From a virus, in IMG/VR virus record IMGVR_UViG_3300031566_000420, positions 1 to 21,814 of that record: 21,814 nt of DNA; one strand, written 5' to 3'. The notes under the pieces were generated by a model. It saw nothing but the letters and a program-made list of their open reading frames with translations. It was not told the DNA's origin and made no database searches. Both the position numbers and the translations under genes were made by a program. Positions within the stretch are counted from its first letter, which is position 1; each line of letters begins with the position of its first letter. This document shows positions 7,519 through 15,083 of the stretch, piece after piece.

Positions 7519-8187
7519 ATGGCTAACACAGGTGAAGTGCCGATTGCACAAGTTCTAGCGCCCGATTCTTTTTGTTTTATACAGGATTTGGACTCAGGGG
7601 GAGCTTCAGATAGGTTGGAGTTTCAACTTATGCCTGAGTCTATTGGGGAGAGTAAGTCTGCGATATATAACGAGATCCCAATTCTTGGGCGGAGTCTTCC
7701 TTTGTTAGGGTACGCCGGGTCTACTTCTCGTCAGATTTCTTTAAGTATTAGTTTTGCTGCATTATACGCTCCTGGTTCAGGCGGGTATTATGATATTTTT
7801 TGGGTACAAAAACAGGTAAGATGGTTGGAGTCTAAAGTTTATCCTGAGTACAGGAGTGGTTTTACTTTTCCCCCACATAGGCTTCTAGTAATTATGGGGC
7901 AGGCTGTGCGTATGCAAGCGATTATGATTGCCTGCAATACTACATGGTTGGGACCGTGGGCAATAGACCATAATGAGGGGCAAGCATATTCTCATAGGGC
8001 TACAGTGGATTGCCAGTTCCAAGAATTTGGTATGAATGACGATTCTCTTGGACACCCGCATGATACTACGGATGCTCTTGAAGGACGAAACCAAGCCGAT
8101 GCTCAAGCTGGCCCCGGAGAGAATGACTATGTAGCTATTCCTCTAGCGGCCCAACAACCTGTAGCCCAAAATACTCCGGGAGGTTAA
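7519..8187 (+). CDS. Baseplate hub/tube-initiator protein, gp48/gp54 (CIS tube N-domain) type
   Basis: This encodes 222 residues. The core at about 33-85 (LEFQLMPESIGESKSAIYNEIPILGRSLPLLGY, then a strand with RQISLSISF) has the F-x-x-x-P-E-x-I pattern of the contractile-injection tube-initiator domain. The second half (RWLESKVYPEY, then FPPHRLLVIMGQAVRMQAIMIACNTTW and ATVDCQFQEF) has the matching hydrophobic strands. Proteins of this kind cap the hub and nucleate tube polymerisation. The final 50 residues are Ala/Gln/Pro-rich and probably disordered. It follows the tape measure by 10 bases and precedes a LysM-like protein, the same order as in many myoviruses where the two are separate or fused. 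The exact T4 equivalent (gp48 or gp54) cannot be settled by eye. Confidence 0.75.
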   Translation: MANTGEVPIAQVLAPDSFCFIQDLDSGGASDRLEFQLMPESIGESKSAIYNEIPILGRSLPLLGYAGSTSRQISLSISFAALYAPGSGGYYDIFWVQKQVRWLESKVYPEYRSGFTFPPHRLLVIMGQAVRMQAIMIACNTTWLGPWAIDHNEGQAYSHRATVDCQFQEFGMNDDSLGHPHDTTDALEGRNQADAQAGPGENDYVAIPLAAQQPVAQNTPGG

Positions 8188-8188
8188 G

Positions 8189-8551
8189 ATGCCTGTAGTT
8201 AAAACACTTTTGACTCCATTACGGAAAGGCCAGATACCTCAGAGATCACTGAATATCCCTGGACGGTATAGAAAAGCTTGGGCATACCAAGATGAGAACT
8301 CCAGGTATTTTTTTGGGTCTTTCCCCACGAAGCAGATCCCGCCGCATGATACAGACCAGTATTACACCCTGTCCGCAGGAGACGTGGGCCGACCAGATCT
8401 GATTTCATATCAGTTTTATGGGACACCAGCTTTTTACTGGATAATTTTGTGGATTAACAATATTGCTGACCCCTTTGAGGGGATGTACCCAGGGATGCTT
8501 TTGCGTATCCCGACTCGGCATCGTTTGCTCAAATATGATGTTCCGGGATAA
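8189..8551 (+). CDS. LysM-like baseplate protein, T4 gp53 / P2 gpX type
   Basis: This encodes 120 residues. Residues 58-108 contain YYTLSAGDVGRPDLISYQFYG, then AFYWIILWINNIADPFEGMYPGMLLRIP, the LysM-like fold of baseplate gp53 proteins: D-L-I/S-Y-x-F-Y-G, W-x-I-x-x-x-N and P-G-x-x-L-R-I-P. In T4, gp53 clamps neighbouring wedges together. In P2-like phages the LysM protein gpX lies near the hub. The first 50 residues are basic and Pro-rich. The ribosome binding site GGGAGG (8178-8183) lies inside the end of the previous gene, and the start is one base after that gene's stop, so translation of the two is probably coupled. In this setting the LysM fold is more likely structural than peptidoglycan-binding. 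Confidence 0.78.
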   Translation: MPVVKTLLTPLRKGQIPQRSLNIPGRYRKAWAYQDENSRYFFGSFPTKQIPPHDTDQYYTLSAGDVGRPDLISYQFYGTPAFYWIILWINNIADPFEGMYPGMLLRIPTRHRLLKYDVPG

Positions 8552-8560
8552 GAGGTAACA

Positions 8561-10105
8561 ATGACACGTAGACCGATGTACCAAACTTCCGCCCCCTTTG
8601 TGGAGATGGAAATTAATGGCTATGATATTTTACGCTCTAAGAGTGGTAAACCTAGAACCTTACTTTCCTTCTCTCATGATATTTTTGCGGGTACTGGTGG
8701 TTTTTGGACACTAGAGGTTTTTGATCCTGATTATATTGGACTGGAGGGGCTACTAGTTTCTACTGCCGTAGATGTTTCTGAGAGTGAAAGCACGGATACA
8801 ACAACAGATGATGGGAAAGAACAATCCCACGTCAATATTTCTCTGGCTAAGTTTCGGTATGGTTATGTCGGGCATTCTGAAAATGAGGTTGTGTCCTCTT
8901 TGTCCCCTAGTTTTCAGGAGTATTTTTGGGGAACGGTACATGCGTATGTTCCGCGTTATGAAACCAATGGTACCTATTTAACTATCCGGGGAGATTCCGC
9001 AGGAGCACGAATTGCTCAGGTTCCCATGGTGTACAACAGCTTCCCGAACATGAGTGTTTACCAAATTTTTAAGTTTGTGTGTGAACAACACGAATGGGAT
9101 CTTACTCCTATTGGTCAAGAGAGCTTAGAAGAATTAGAAGCTAAGCTCGACGCTTTACCTCGGGATTTTCTTGTACCAGATGGTGGTGCTTTGGACACAG
9201 AAGCTTTGCAGGTTCAACATAGAAAGAGAGAAAATGAGGATGCCCTGGACTTTTTAAACCGTTTATGTGGCTATGTTCGTACTGCTGGGCCAGATTATAA
9301 CAATTTTATTTGCCGCTTAGAGTGTCGAATAGCAGGGGATGGTACTCCTATAAGACGCCTCTATTTTGGTGCTGAAACCTTTGCCCAAGGGCCGGTTAGA
9401 GAATATACATACATGCGTGACCCGAAATCGGATGTTATTGCTTTTGCGCCTAATGTCCAAGTGTATGTAGCAACTTTAACTGGTGCTGCGGGGATGACGT
9501 ATAAGATGGATGATCTCCGTAAGGGCGAGATGGAAATCTACACGCTAGATGAAGTCAACCGAGAAATGCACAAATTTAAGGATATGCGTAGTCGCATAGC
9601 TTTTACTCATTCGGAGTTTGGTGCTCTTCAAAGGGGTTTCGTAGATAGCGATGGTGACAAAGCTGAGGGACACGCGAGTGGTTCAGGGAGTGCTGCTAAT
9701 CCTATTGCTACAAGGCAAGATGACCAAGGAATGGAAATGACTGTTCCAATTACAGATTCATACAAAGGTGATGAACAGGTAGTACAGTACTGGTTATCCA
9801 TGCAATCTTTCATCAACCGAGCCACTTTAGAGGTTTTTGGCGATCCAGACGAAGCGATTCAACCAGGAAGAACAATTGTAGTTTATGTGTACGTCCCTGT
9901 GTCGGACGAACAAATGCGTATCCATTGGACAACCACTTTATGGACTATTACAGGTGTTAATCATGAAATCCGTGGTGGCGAGATGCGAACTAGGATGGAA
10001 TTGACTCGTCTTGGTTGGGATCGTGGTGGTGTGCTTACTAAGAGTGCTGTTTCTTCTTACAACGAGCAAGCCTCTGAAGGTAAGCAGAAAGATACGGGGG
10101 GCTAG
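8561..10105 (+). CDS. Baseplate hub protein, gp27 / gpD type
   Basis: This encodes 514 residues in the hub slot immediately upstream of the OB-fold spike. The start (FVEMEINGYDI, then LLSFSHDIFAGTGGFWTLEVFDPD) is the first hub beta-barrel, where the strand-turn-D-x-D pattern is typical. MSVYQIFKFVCEQHEWDL near residue 163 and ENEDALDFLNRLCGYVRTAG near 224 correspond to the helical elements of gp27/gpD proteins. The last barrel ends with LWTITGVNHEIRGGEMRTRMELTRLGWD. The trimeric hub adapts the sixfold tube to the threefold spike. Two low-complexity acidic stretches (about residues 70-90 and 360-390) look like surface loops. Its stop TAG abuts the next ATG with no gap. Confidence 0.82.
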   Translation: MTRRPMYQTSAPFVEMEINGYDILRSKSGKPRTLLSFSHDIFAGTGGFWTLEVFDPDYIGLEGLLVSTAVDVSESESTDTTTDDGKEQSHVNISLAKFRYGYVGHSENEVVSSLSPSFQEYFWGTVHAYVPRYETNGTYLTIRGDSAGARIAQVPMVYNSFPNMSVYQIFKFVCEQHEWDLTPIGQESLEELEAKLDALPRDFLVPDGGALDTEALQVQHRKRENEDALDFLNRLCGYVRTAGPDYNNFICRLECRIAGDGTPIRRLYFGAETFAQGPVREYTYMRDPKSDVIAFAPNVQVYVATLTGAAGMTYKMDDLRKGEMEIYTLDEVNREMHKFKDMRSRIAFTHSEFGALQRGFVDSDGDKAEGHASGSGSAANPIATRQDDQGMEMTVPITDSYKGDEQVVQYWLSMQSFINRATLEVFGDPDEAIQPGRTIVVYVYVPVSDEQMRIHWTTTLWTITGVNHEIRGGEMRTRMELTRLGWDRGGVLTKSAVSSYNEQASEGKQKDTGG

Positions 10106-11377
10106 ATGTCAATCAGACCTTTTGAGAAAAAAGCCCCACATAACTTAGGGATGGATTGGAAGCAGGGTACCGGTGTCCATGCTAGAGATCGTACTACTGT
10201 CCGTAGAGGAATTGTAGAATACAATCGTGATCCTGATCATCGTGGTCGAATTAAGGTTCGTGTGGCTGAAGATGGCCCCGAGTACAGTGCTCGTTTTCCC
10301 GAGCAACCACGGTCGCCAACTCTTTCTCTAGAGTGGTGTTCTCCTTTATTTGGGAGTTATGCAGGTATGGGTTTTGGGTCGTTCACGGTGCCCCCTGTGG
10401 GTGCTCGGGTATATGTGATGTATGAACGTTCCCATCCAGAACAGCCCGTCTACTTTGGTGGTTGGTATGCAAACAGTGTCCGTCGTAGGCGATATGGTGT
10501 TACAAAAACGACTCTAGAACCCCCGATGAAGCAATTCGAAGAGCAGGATGGGTTCAGTGAAGCAGGAACTCCTGGGGGGGACTATATGTATCCTCCACGT
10601 CCTACAAAGTACCAGGGGCACTGGGAAGAGGAACAAGGGCCAGAATTGCCCCTAGAACTCGCGGATATGGTAGACCATACTCCGGACACCCAAATGTTTT
10701 TCAAGACGCTCAAGGGGGCTTCTCTGCTCGTGAAAGAACGGGATGAAGTAGAAGAGATGGTTTTAACTGACCGTCTTGGGGCAGAACTTCGTTTCGAGTC
10801 CAATACCCCGCTTTTAGAGAATGGTGTTCTTCGCCGTGGTCGGGTTTCAGGCACGCAACACGAGCCTATGAGTTTGGATAACCTATCCCATTTTACTCAC
10901 AATGTTTCATTAGTGAATGCTGTTCGGTCTGGGTTGGAGATTAGTTCGGGAACTATTGGGGATGATAACTCAATTAAACTAGACATTCATCCTGAGCAAA
11001 CGCAAAAGAAGAACACAGAATTATTTGATACACGAGCTGCTATGGAACTAGATCCTGGAGAAGATAGAATTAAGCTCCTTTATCGTGAAGAAGGAGAAGA
11101 CTTAGGCTATATTCTTTTTGACCGGTTAGGTCGAAGATTAGATATCGTAGGGATGCAGTCTATGTCAATCACATCTACTGAAGAGATTGACATCCGTGCT
11201 CCTAAAATTAAATTAACAGGGGATATAGATATAGAGGGCGAAGTCAGCTATTTTGGTAATCAAAAGTCGGTGTTTATAGAGGCGGATATGGAACCGTGCG
11301 CTACTCCTTTTAGAAACTATATTCCGTGTTCTACGCGGTCTTCAATTTGGCGGGGTACGCGGGAGTATAAAAGATAA
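10106..11377 (+). CDS. Baseplate spike protein, gp5 / gpV type, without lysozyme domain
   Basis: This encodes 423 residues. Residues of about 31-126 form the OB-fold of the gp5/gpV/VgrG family: RRGIVEYNRDPDHRGRIKVRV, then FGSFTVPPVGARVYVMYERSHPEQPVYFGGWY, with the family's P-P-x-G-x-x-V-x-V and P-V-x-x-G signatures. The middle (about 195-345) is beta-rich. The C-terminus has a few octad-like strands (SMSITSTEEIDIRAPKIKLTGDIDIEG) of the type that build the triangular needle. No lysozyme domain is present, and there is no terminal H-x-H iron-binding motif. Instead the protein ends with an unusual segment carrying Cys398 and Cys408 and a basic tail. The tip may therefore be supplied by another protein. 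The stop overlaps the next start (TAATG at 11375-11379). Confidence 0.92.
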   Translation: MSIRPFEKKAPHNLGMDWKQGTGVHARDRTTVRRGIVEYNRDPDHRGRIKVRVAEDGPEYSARFPEQPRSPTLSLEWCSPLFGSYAGMGFGSFTVPPVGARVYVMYERSHPEQPVYFGGWYANSVRRRRYGVTKTTLEPPMKQFEEQDGFSEAGTPGGDYMYPPRPTKYQGHWEEEQGPELPLELADMVDHTPDTQMFFKTLKGASLLVKERDEVEEMVLTDRLGAELRFESNTPLLENGVLRRGRVSGTQHEPMSLDNLSHFTHNVSLVNAVRSGLEISSGTIGDDNSIKLDIHPEQTQKKNTELFDTRAAMELDPGEDRIKLLYREEGEDLGYILFDRLGRRLDIVGMQSMSITSTEEIDIRAPKIKLTGDIDIEGEVSYFGNQKSVFIEADMEPCATPFRNYIPCSTRSSIWRGTREYKR

Positions 11378-14300
11378 TGCCTAACACGTTTAAAGGAGAC
11401 ATCAAAACTCTGTATACGTTCTACAGGTTGTCTGATTATGAGATGACCAATATTGCGCTTACAGACAAGGTACTGGAAGCAGGTACTGGTCCTCTACACT
11501 TTGAAGGGCACATGACCTGGAGTTTTAATAAGTGTATCTTCCAGGATGTTTTTGTTTATGGTATCGCGGGGCCAAGATTAGATGGAGATAAACGGGGTGA
11601 AGAAGGCTTTGATCCGTACCCTCCTTATGGCAGTAATGGTATAGTTTTTGATGGGTGTACTTTTGATAAAGAGTTCGAAATTTGGGACAACTGTGTTGTT
11701 GTTTTTAAAAGCTGCGTATTTAACAACACAGAACCAGTAAAAATAGGCCAAAATACCAGGGTTGAATATATTGATTGCGAATTTCATGGCCCAGTAGAGT
11801 TCACATATTTTTGTGAAATTCGTATGCGAGACTGCAAATTTTCTGGTATGCCTTACGCGATTAAAGCTACAGCGGGATGTAAATTCTTTATCGACGAAAC
11901 TACCGCAGAAGGTATTGACGAGTATTTCATTTCTGTTGAAGATGATTGTCAGGTGGATGTTTCTTCAAAAGAAGCCACTAGTTACACAACTACTAGTGGT
12001 CCTGTTTTCAAAGGAACAGATCACTCATCTATCCGTCTGTACGGTCTTGGTACGGTAGAAAGCCAGATAGGGCCAGCACTTGAAGTATCCGATAGTTCCA
12101 AAATTGAAGTTAGAAAAACCACAGAGATTAAGTCTCCTCAAGGGGACGCCGTTTCTATTTCTGAGGAGAGTGAGGGGTACTTCAACTCCCTCCAATTAGT
12201 AGAGTCCACCCAGAGTAATGCTTTCCTTTTGGACAAAAGTGTGCTCAGAATCAAAGATGTGGCGCAGGTTTTGTCCACACAACAGTCGGCTATAAACGCT
12301 ACGGATTCCAAGATTTACGGTCTGACCGTGATTGAGTTTAGTAGCTCTGAGGGCGTAGCCATTAAAGGAGTGCGCTCTAGTTTCGATCTTGCGGAGGGGG
12401 AACAGATCTCCTCTACAGGAGAAGAGGCGGTTAACCTTACTGGGGAGAGTAAATCTGTTTTCCGAGACTTTACAAAGGTTGAGGGTAAGACAACCGGAGC
12501 CAGTATCAATGATTCGGCCCAAGCCTTTTTCCAACGAGTTCAAGATGCTGTTCGTGGTTTGGAAGAGGCTGGGTGCGAGGTTGATGGTGGAATTCTTCGT
12601 GTCGCAGACTGTAATCTCATTGAGGGACTAACCTCTGGTGTGATCGCATCAAACTCAGCCAGAGTTCAAACAAGAAGTGTCAAGAAAATCCTGGGCATCC
12701 AAGAGGTTGGCTTGCTTATGGAGGACAGTGCCTATGATATCCACACAGCAACAGAGGGGATCTTTGGTGTTGATGCTGCGGTATACCTAGGGAACTGTCA
12801 AGGAGTAATTACTGACGTAGAGGCTATTGTCGGTGAAGATCTCGCCGGGATTATCGTGAATGAGACTTCTGGTCCATCAGAATTTTCACGGATTAAATTG
12901 ATACAAGCCCCTTCCGATGTTGCTGCTTATTTCTCTGTTGGAGAGAATAGCCAAATTCAAGTGACTGAGGTAGATGAAATTACATCAGAGCAGGGAGATG
13001 CCGTTCGGGTATACGTTGGCGAGGGGAGTACGCTAGATTTCTATGATGTGACAAAGATCACGGCTGTAGAGCAAGCGGCTATCCGGGGTGATATCGCGGG
13101 TAGGTTCACGTTGGCTAAATCAGAAGCCATCACTAGTCAGACCAACCAGATTGTTGTTTTGACTGCTCAGGGGATCAATTCATACGTCCGTTTTGCTGAT
13201 GTTGACTCCATGACGACCGATGAAAGTGAAGAGTCTCCTGTCTTTGTTTCTGGGGCGAACACCATAGAGCTAGAGGGTATTGGAGAAATTACTGTAACCA
13301 AGACCGAAGCCAGCGTTGTGGAGCTTCAAGGTAGGGGCGTAGAGTACGGGTCTATTAAGGTTCTTGACTGTCCGAAGATCGAAGCAGATGAATGTAGCAA
13401 TGGTCTGTTCACCCATAATGCTTTGATAACGGACATTGTTGGTACGAATGAGGAGTGCGAAATCCTTTGCAATATTACGAAGTTTGCTGCCTTGTCTGTT
13501 AAAGACACTAACCTGTATCTAAGTAACTACAACAAAATCGAGGCTCAGAGTGAAGGACACGCTATTGATCTTGAGGTGATTAATGCTCGTGGTGTAGAAA
13601 TGAAAATCTACACAGTACGACAAATTATTGGGGGGAAAGATGGTATTCACTACGAGGGACGTGGAAGCCTCAAACTTGTGGACCTTCCTCAAATAGCTGG
13701 TAAGGCGGCTGAAGATCACAGCCTGTTTATCCTAGGAACCGATTTTGTTACTTTTGAAGCTCATAACAGCCATACTGTTTCCGGTCGAGGAAAGGTGAAT
13801 TTTGTTAATGGGCATGGTGCGTTCTATAAATGCTCTCTTAAGGGGGATGTTAATCAGGTTGGCGCACGTTTGGACTTTTTCAACACGCCCATTACCCTCG
13901 ATGCTGCTTTTGACACAGACGTAGCCTCGTCAACATATTTCTTTCACTCGGATGTAACAAACGGGAAAGTTACATCAGCCGGGGTTATTACTTCCGACTT
14001 GAGTAGCTTCCCGCAAGGAGATATCCAGGGTGCTGGAATATTCAACAAGAGTGTTTTCACTGATTATTGGCACCTAGACACCGGAGCCGCAGCTATTTTT
14101 AATGCCCATGAAACAGCACATATACTTCATGTACAGGGTGGTGTGGGTACCGCAGCCTTATTGAATGGATACAAAGGGACAGGTGCAGATGGTTTAGAAA
14201 TTTCAGATGGTGCCGGAGTTATTGCCAACAGTATTGAACTAGCAGATGGGAATATTACTATAAATAACAACTGCGGTTTTATCGGTAATAGAATCGTTGG

Positions 14301-15072
14301 TTTGGCTACCAAAATTCTTACCCAAGCTAATGCTGGATCAATTTTAAACCAAATCGAAGTAGAGGAGCTTGAATTAGACTCTTATGCTGCTTCGATAGCA
14401 AACTACTTGATATTGACCGGGCAAATTACTTTGGGTGGTGCTGATGGTCTACTGCTCAACCGGGCCGAGTGTACAGATATTGTTAGCCAGTATGGGGGCA
14501 ATGCTCTGTTGTTTAACTGGCTTTCTGCCGGGGATATATCTACCAGCACGGATGCGTCCCTAGTAGGTTCTGGTATAGCGGCTACGGGTCTCACATTAGG
14601 TACCGGATCAGGAGTCTCTATTGCTGGGGGTAGTATTGGGAGCGCCCCAGTAGTTCCTAACGCAGCTAGTTTCTTGTCTGCTGGGGCAGATTTAGGTGGT
14701 GATCCTACGGGGCAAGGAAATGCCTTAGTTTTAACGTCGGGGAACACTGTAAACCCAGCCAATGCCGGAATAGTTATCCGTGGATCGGGAACTTTGGCTG
14801 AAGTATACATAAAAACACCTAAAACTTCCATATTACTAGGAGATGGCGGTACAAATTCTGATCTTCTTATTCGGGCAACTTCTGGTTTAGCTAAGTTGCT
14901 TGCTAAAAATATTGAGCGAATAGCTTCTGCGGATATCTTTGATGAAGCTACAGGAGACATTATTAGAAATGCTACCGGAGATATCGTAGACATCGCTACT
15001 GATCTTGACCGCCAGGGTTCTGGAACGATTACAGATACGGCTACTGCGATTGTCCACGTTCCGCCAGTGTAA
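11377..15072 (+). CDS. Giant beta-solenoid (parallel beta-helix) baseplate protein
   Basis: This encodes 1231 residues made almost wholly of repeats. Residues 50-160 have a motif hydrophobic-F-x-x-C-x-F recurring every 19-21 residues. Residues 208-615 form about 17 rungs of 23-26 residues (G-x-A-V/I start, a D/E-x-S turn, then I-x-x-V-x-x-I), with less regular rungs to about 780. Residues 886-1086 form 11 rungs of 18-21 residues, nine with a fixed Asn. Residues 1186-1209 show 8-residue steps (ATGDIIRN, ATGDIVDI) like the gp5/VgrG needle. This predicts a very long parallel beta-helix. I see no pectate-lyase or other polysaccharide-cleaving active site and no typical tailspike head-binding domain. 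Placed between spike and gp25 and starting by TAATG overlap with the spike gene, it is probably a baseplate or spike-associated structural protein. A depolymerase tailspike remains possible. Confidence 0.85.
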   Translation: MPNTFKGDIKTLYTFYRLSDYEMTNIALTDKVLEAGTGPLHFEGHMTWSFNKCIFQDVFVYGIAGPRLDGDKRGEEGFDPYPPYGSNGIVFDGCTFDKEFEIWDNCVVVFKSCVFNNTEPVKIGQNTRVEYIDCEFHGPVEFTYFCEIRMRDCKFSGMPYAIKATAGCKFFIDETTAEGIDEYFISVEDDCQVDVSSKEATSYTTTSGPVFKGTDHSSIRLYGLGTVESQIGPALEVSDSSKIEVRKTTEIKSPQGDAVSISEESEGYFNSLQLVESTQSNAFLLDKSVLRIKDVAQVLSTQQSAINATDSKIYGLTVIEFSSSEGVAIKGVRSSFDLAEGEQISSTGEEAVNLTGESKSVFRDFTKVEGKTTGASINDSAQAFFQRVQDAVRGLEEAGCEVDGGILRVADCNLIEGLTSGVIASNSARVQTRSVKKILGIQEVGLLMEDSAYDIHTATEGIFGVDAAVYLGNCQGVITDVEAIVGEDLAGIIVNETSGPSEFSRIKLIQAPSDVAAYFSVGENSQIQVTEVDEITSEQGDAVRVYVGEGSTLDFYDVTKITAVEQAAIRGDIAGRFTLAKSEAITSQTNQIVVLTAQGINSYVRFADVDSMTTDESEESPVFVSGANTIELEGIGEITVTKTEASVVELQGRGVEYGSIKVLDCPKIEADECSNGLFTHNALITDIVGTNEECEILCNITKFAALSVKDTNLYLSNYNKIEAQSEGHAIDLEVINARGVEMKIYTVRQIIGGKDGIHYEGRGSLKLVDLPQIAGKAAEDHSLFILGTDFVTFEAHNSHTVSGRGKVNFVNGHGAFYKCSLKGDVNQVGARLDFFNTPITLDAAFDTDVASSTYFFHSDVTNGKVTSAGVITSDLSSFPQGDIQGAGIFNKSVFTDYWHLDTGAAAIFNAHETAHILHVQGGVGTAALLNGYKGTGADGLEISDGAGVIANSIELADGNITINNNCGFIGNRIVGLATKILTQANAGSILNQIEVEELELDSYAASIANYLILTGQITLGGADGLLLNRAECTDIVSQYGGNALLFNWLSAGDISTSTDASLVGSGIAATGLTLGTGSGVSIAGGSIGSAPVVPNAASFLSAGADLGGDPTGQGNALVLTSGNTVNPANAGIVIRGSGTLAEVYIKTPKTSILLGDGGTNSDLLIRATSGLAKLLAKNIERIASADIFDEATGDIIRNATGDIVDIATDLDRQGSGTITDTATAIVHVPPV
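11533..11835 (+). repeat. Cys-ladder repeats in the solenoid N-terminus
   Basis: Residues 53, 94, 113, 134 and 153 are cysteines in the same motif context (CIF, CTF, CVF, CEF, CKF). The spacings are 41 (twice about 20), 19, 21 and 19. This is the signature of a residue stacked in successive turns of a beta-helix. Confidence 0.8.
11998..13221 (+). repeat. Array of about 17 protein repeats of 23-26 residues
   Basis: Successive repeats begin at residues 208, 232, 256, 280, 303, 326, 349, 373, 397, 420, 443, 466, 489, 514, 540, 566 and 590. Typical units are GPALEVSDSSKIEVRKTT and GDAVSISEESEGYFNSLQ. The DNA has diverged, so the array is old or maintained by structure rather than a recent tandem duplication. 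Confidence 0.8.
14032..14634 (+). repeat. Second repeat array with an asparagine ladder
   Basis: Asn residues at 890, 909, 930, 951, 971, 991, 1009, 1028 and 1047 each follow two or three small/hydrophobic residues (IFN, IFN, LLN, IAN, IGN, ILN, IAN, LLN, LFN). Spacings are 18-21. Two further rungs have Ser1065 and Gly1084 at the equivalent place. Stacked asparagines of this kind are known from parallel beta-helices. Confidence 0.82.
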
Positions 15073-15083
15073 GGAGGTAGCGC

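Noticed and set aside
8189-8551. LysM protein as a peptidoglycan-binding lysin component
   Set aside because: Position and sequence pattern match the structural LysM-like baseplate proteins, and no lytic domain is attached.
14403-14993. Minus-strand open frame of 196 codons in the solenoid gene
   Set aside because: Shadow of the repeats. The + frame has clear periodic protein structure and the minus frame has none of its own.
11377-15072. Pectate lyase or polysaccharide depolymerase tailspike
   Set aside because: The fold type fits, but I see no recognisable catalytic motif or head-binding domain, and the gene lies within the hub/baseplate block.
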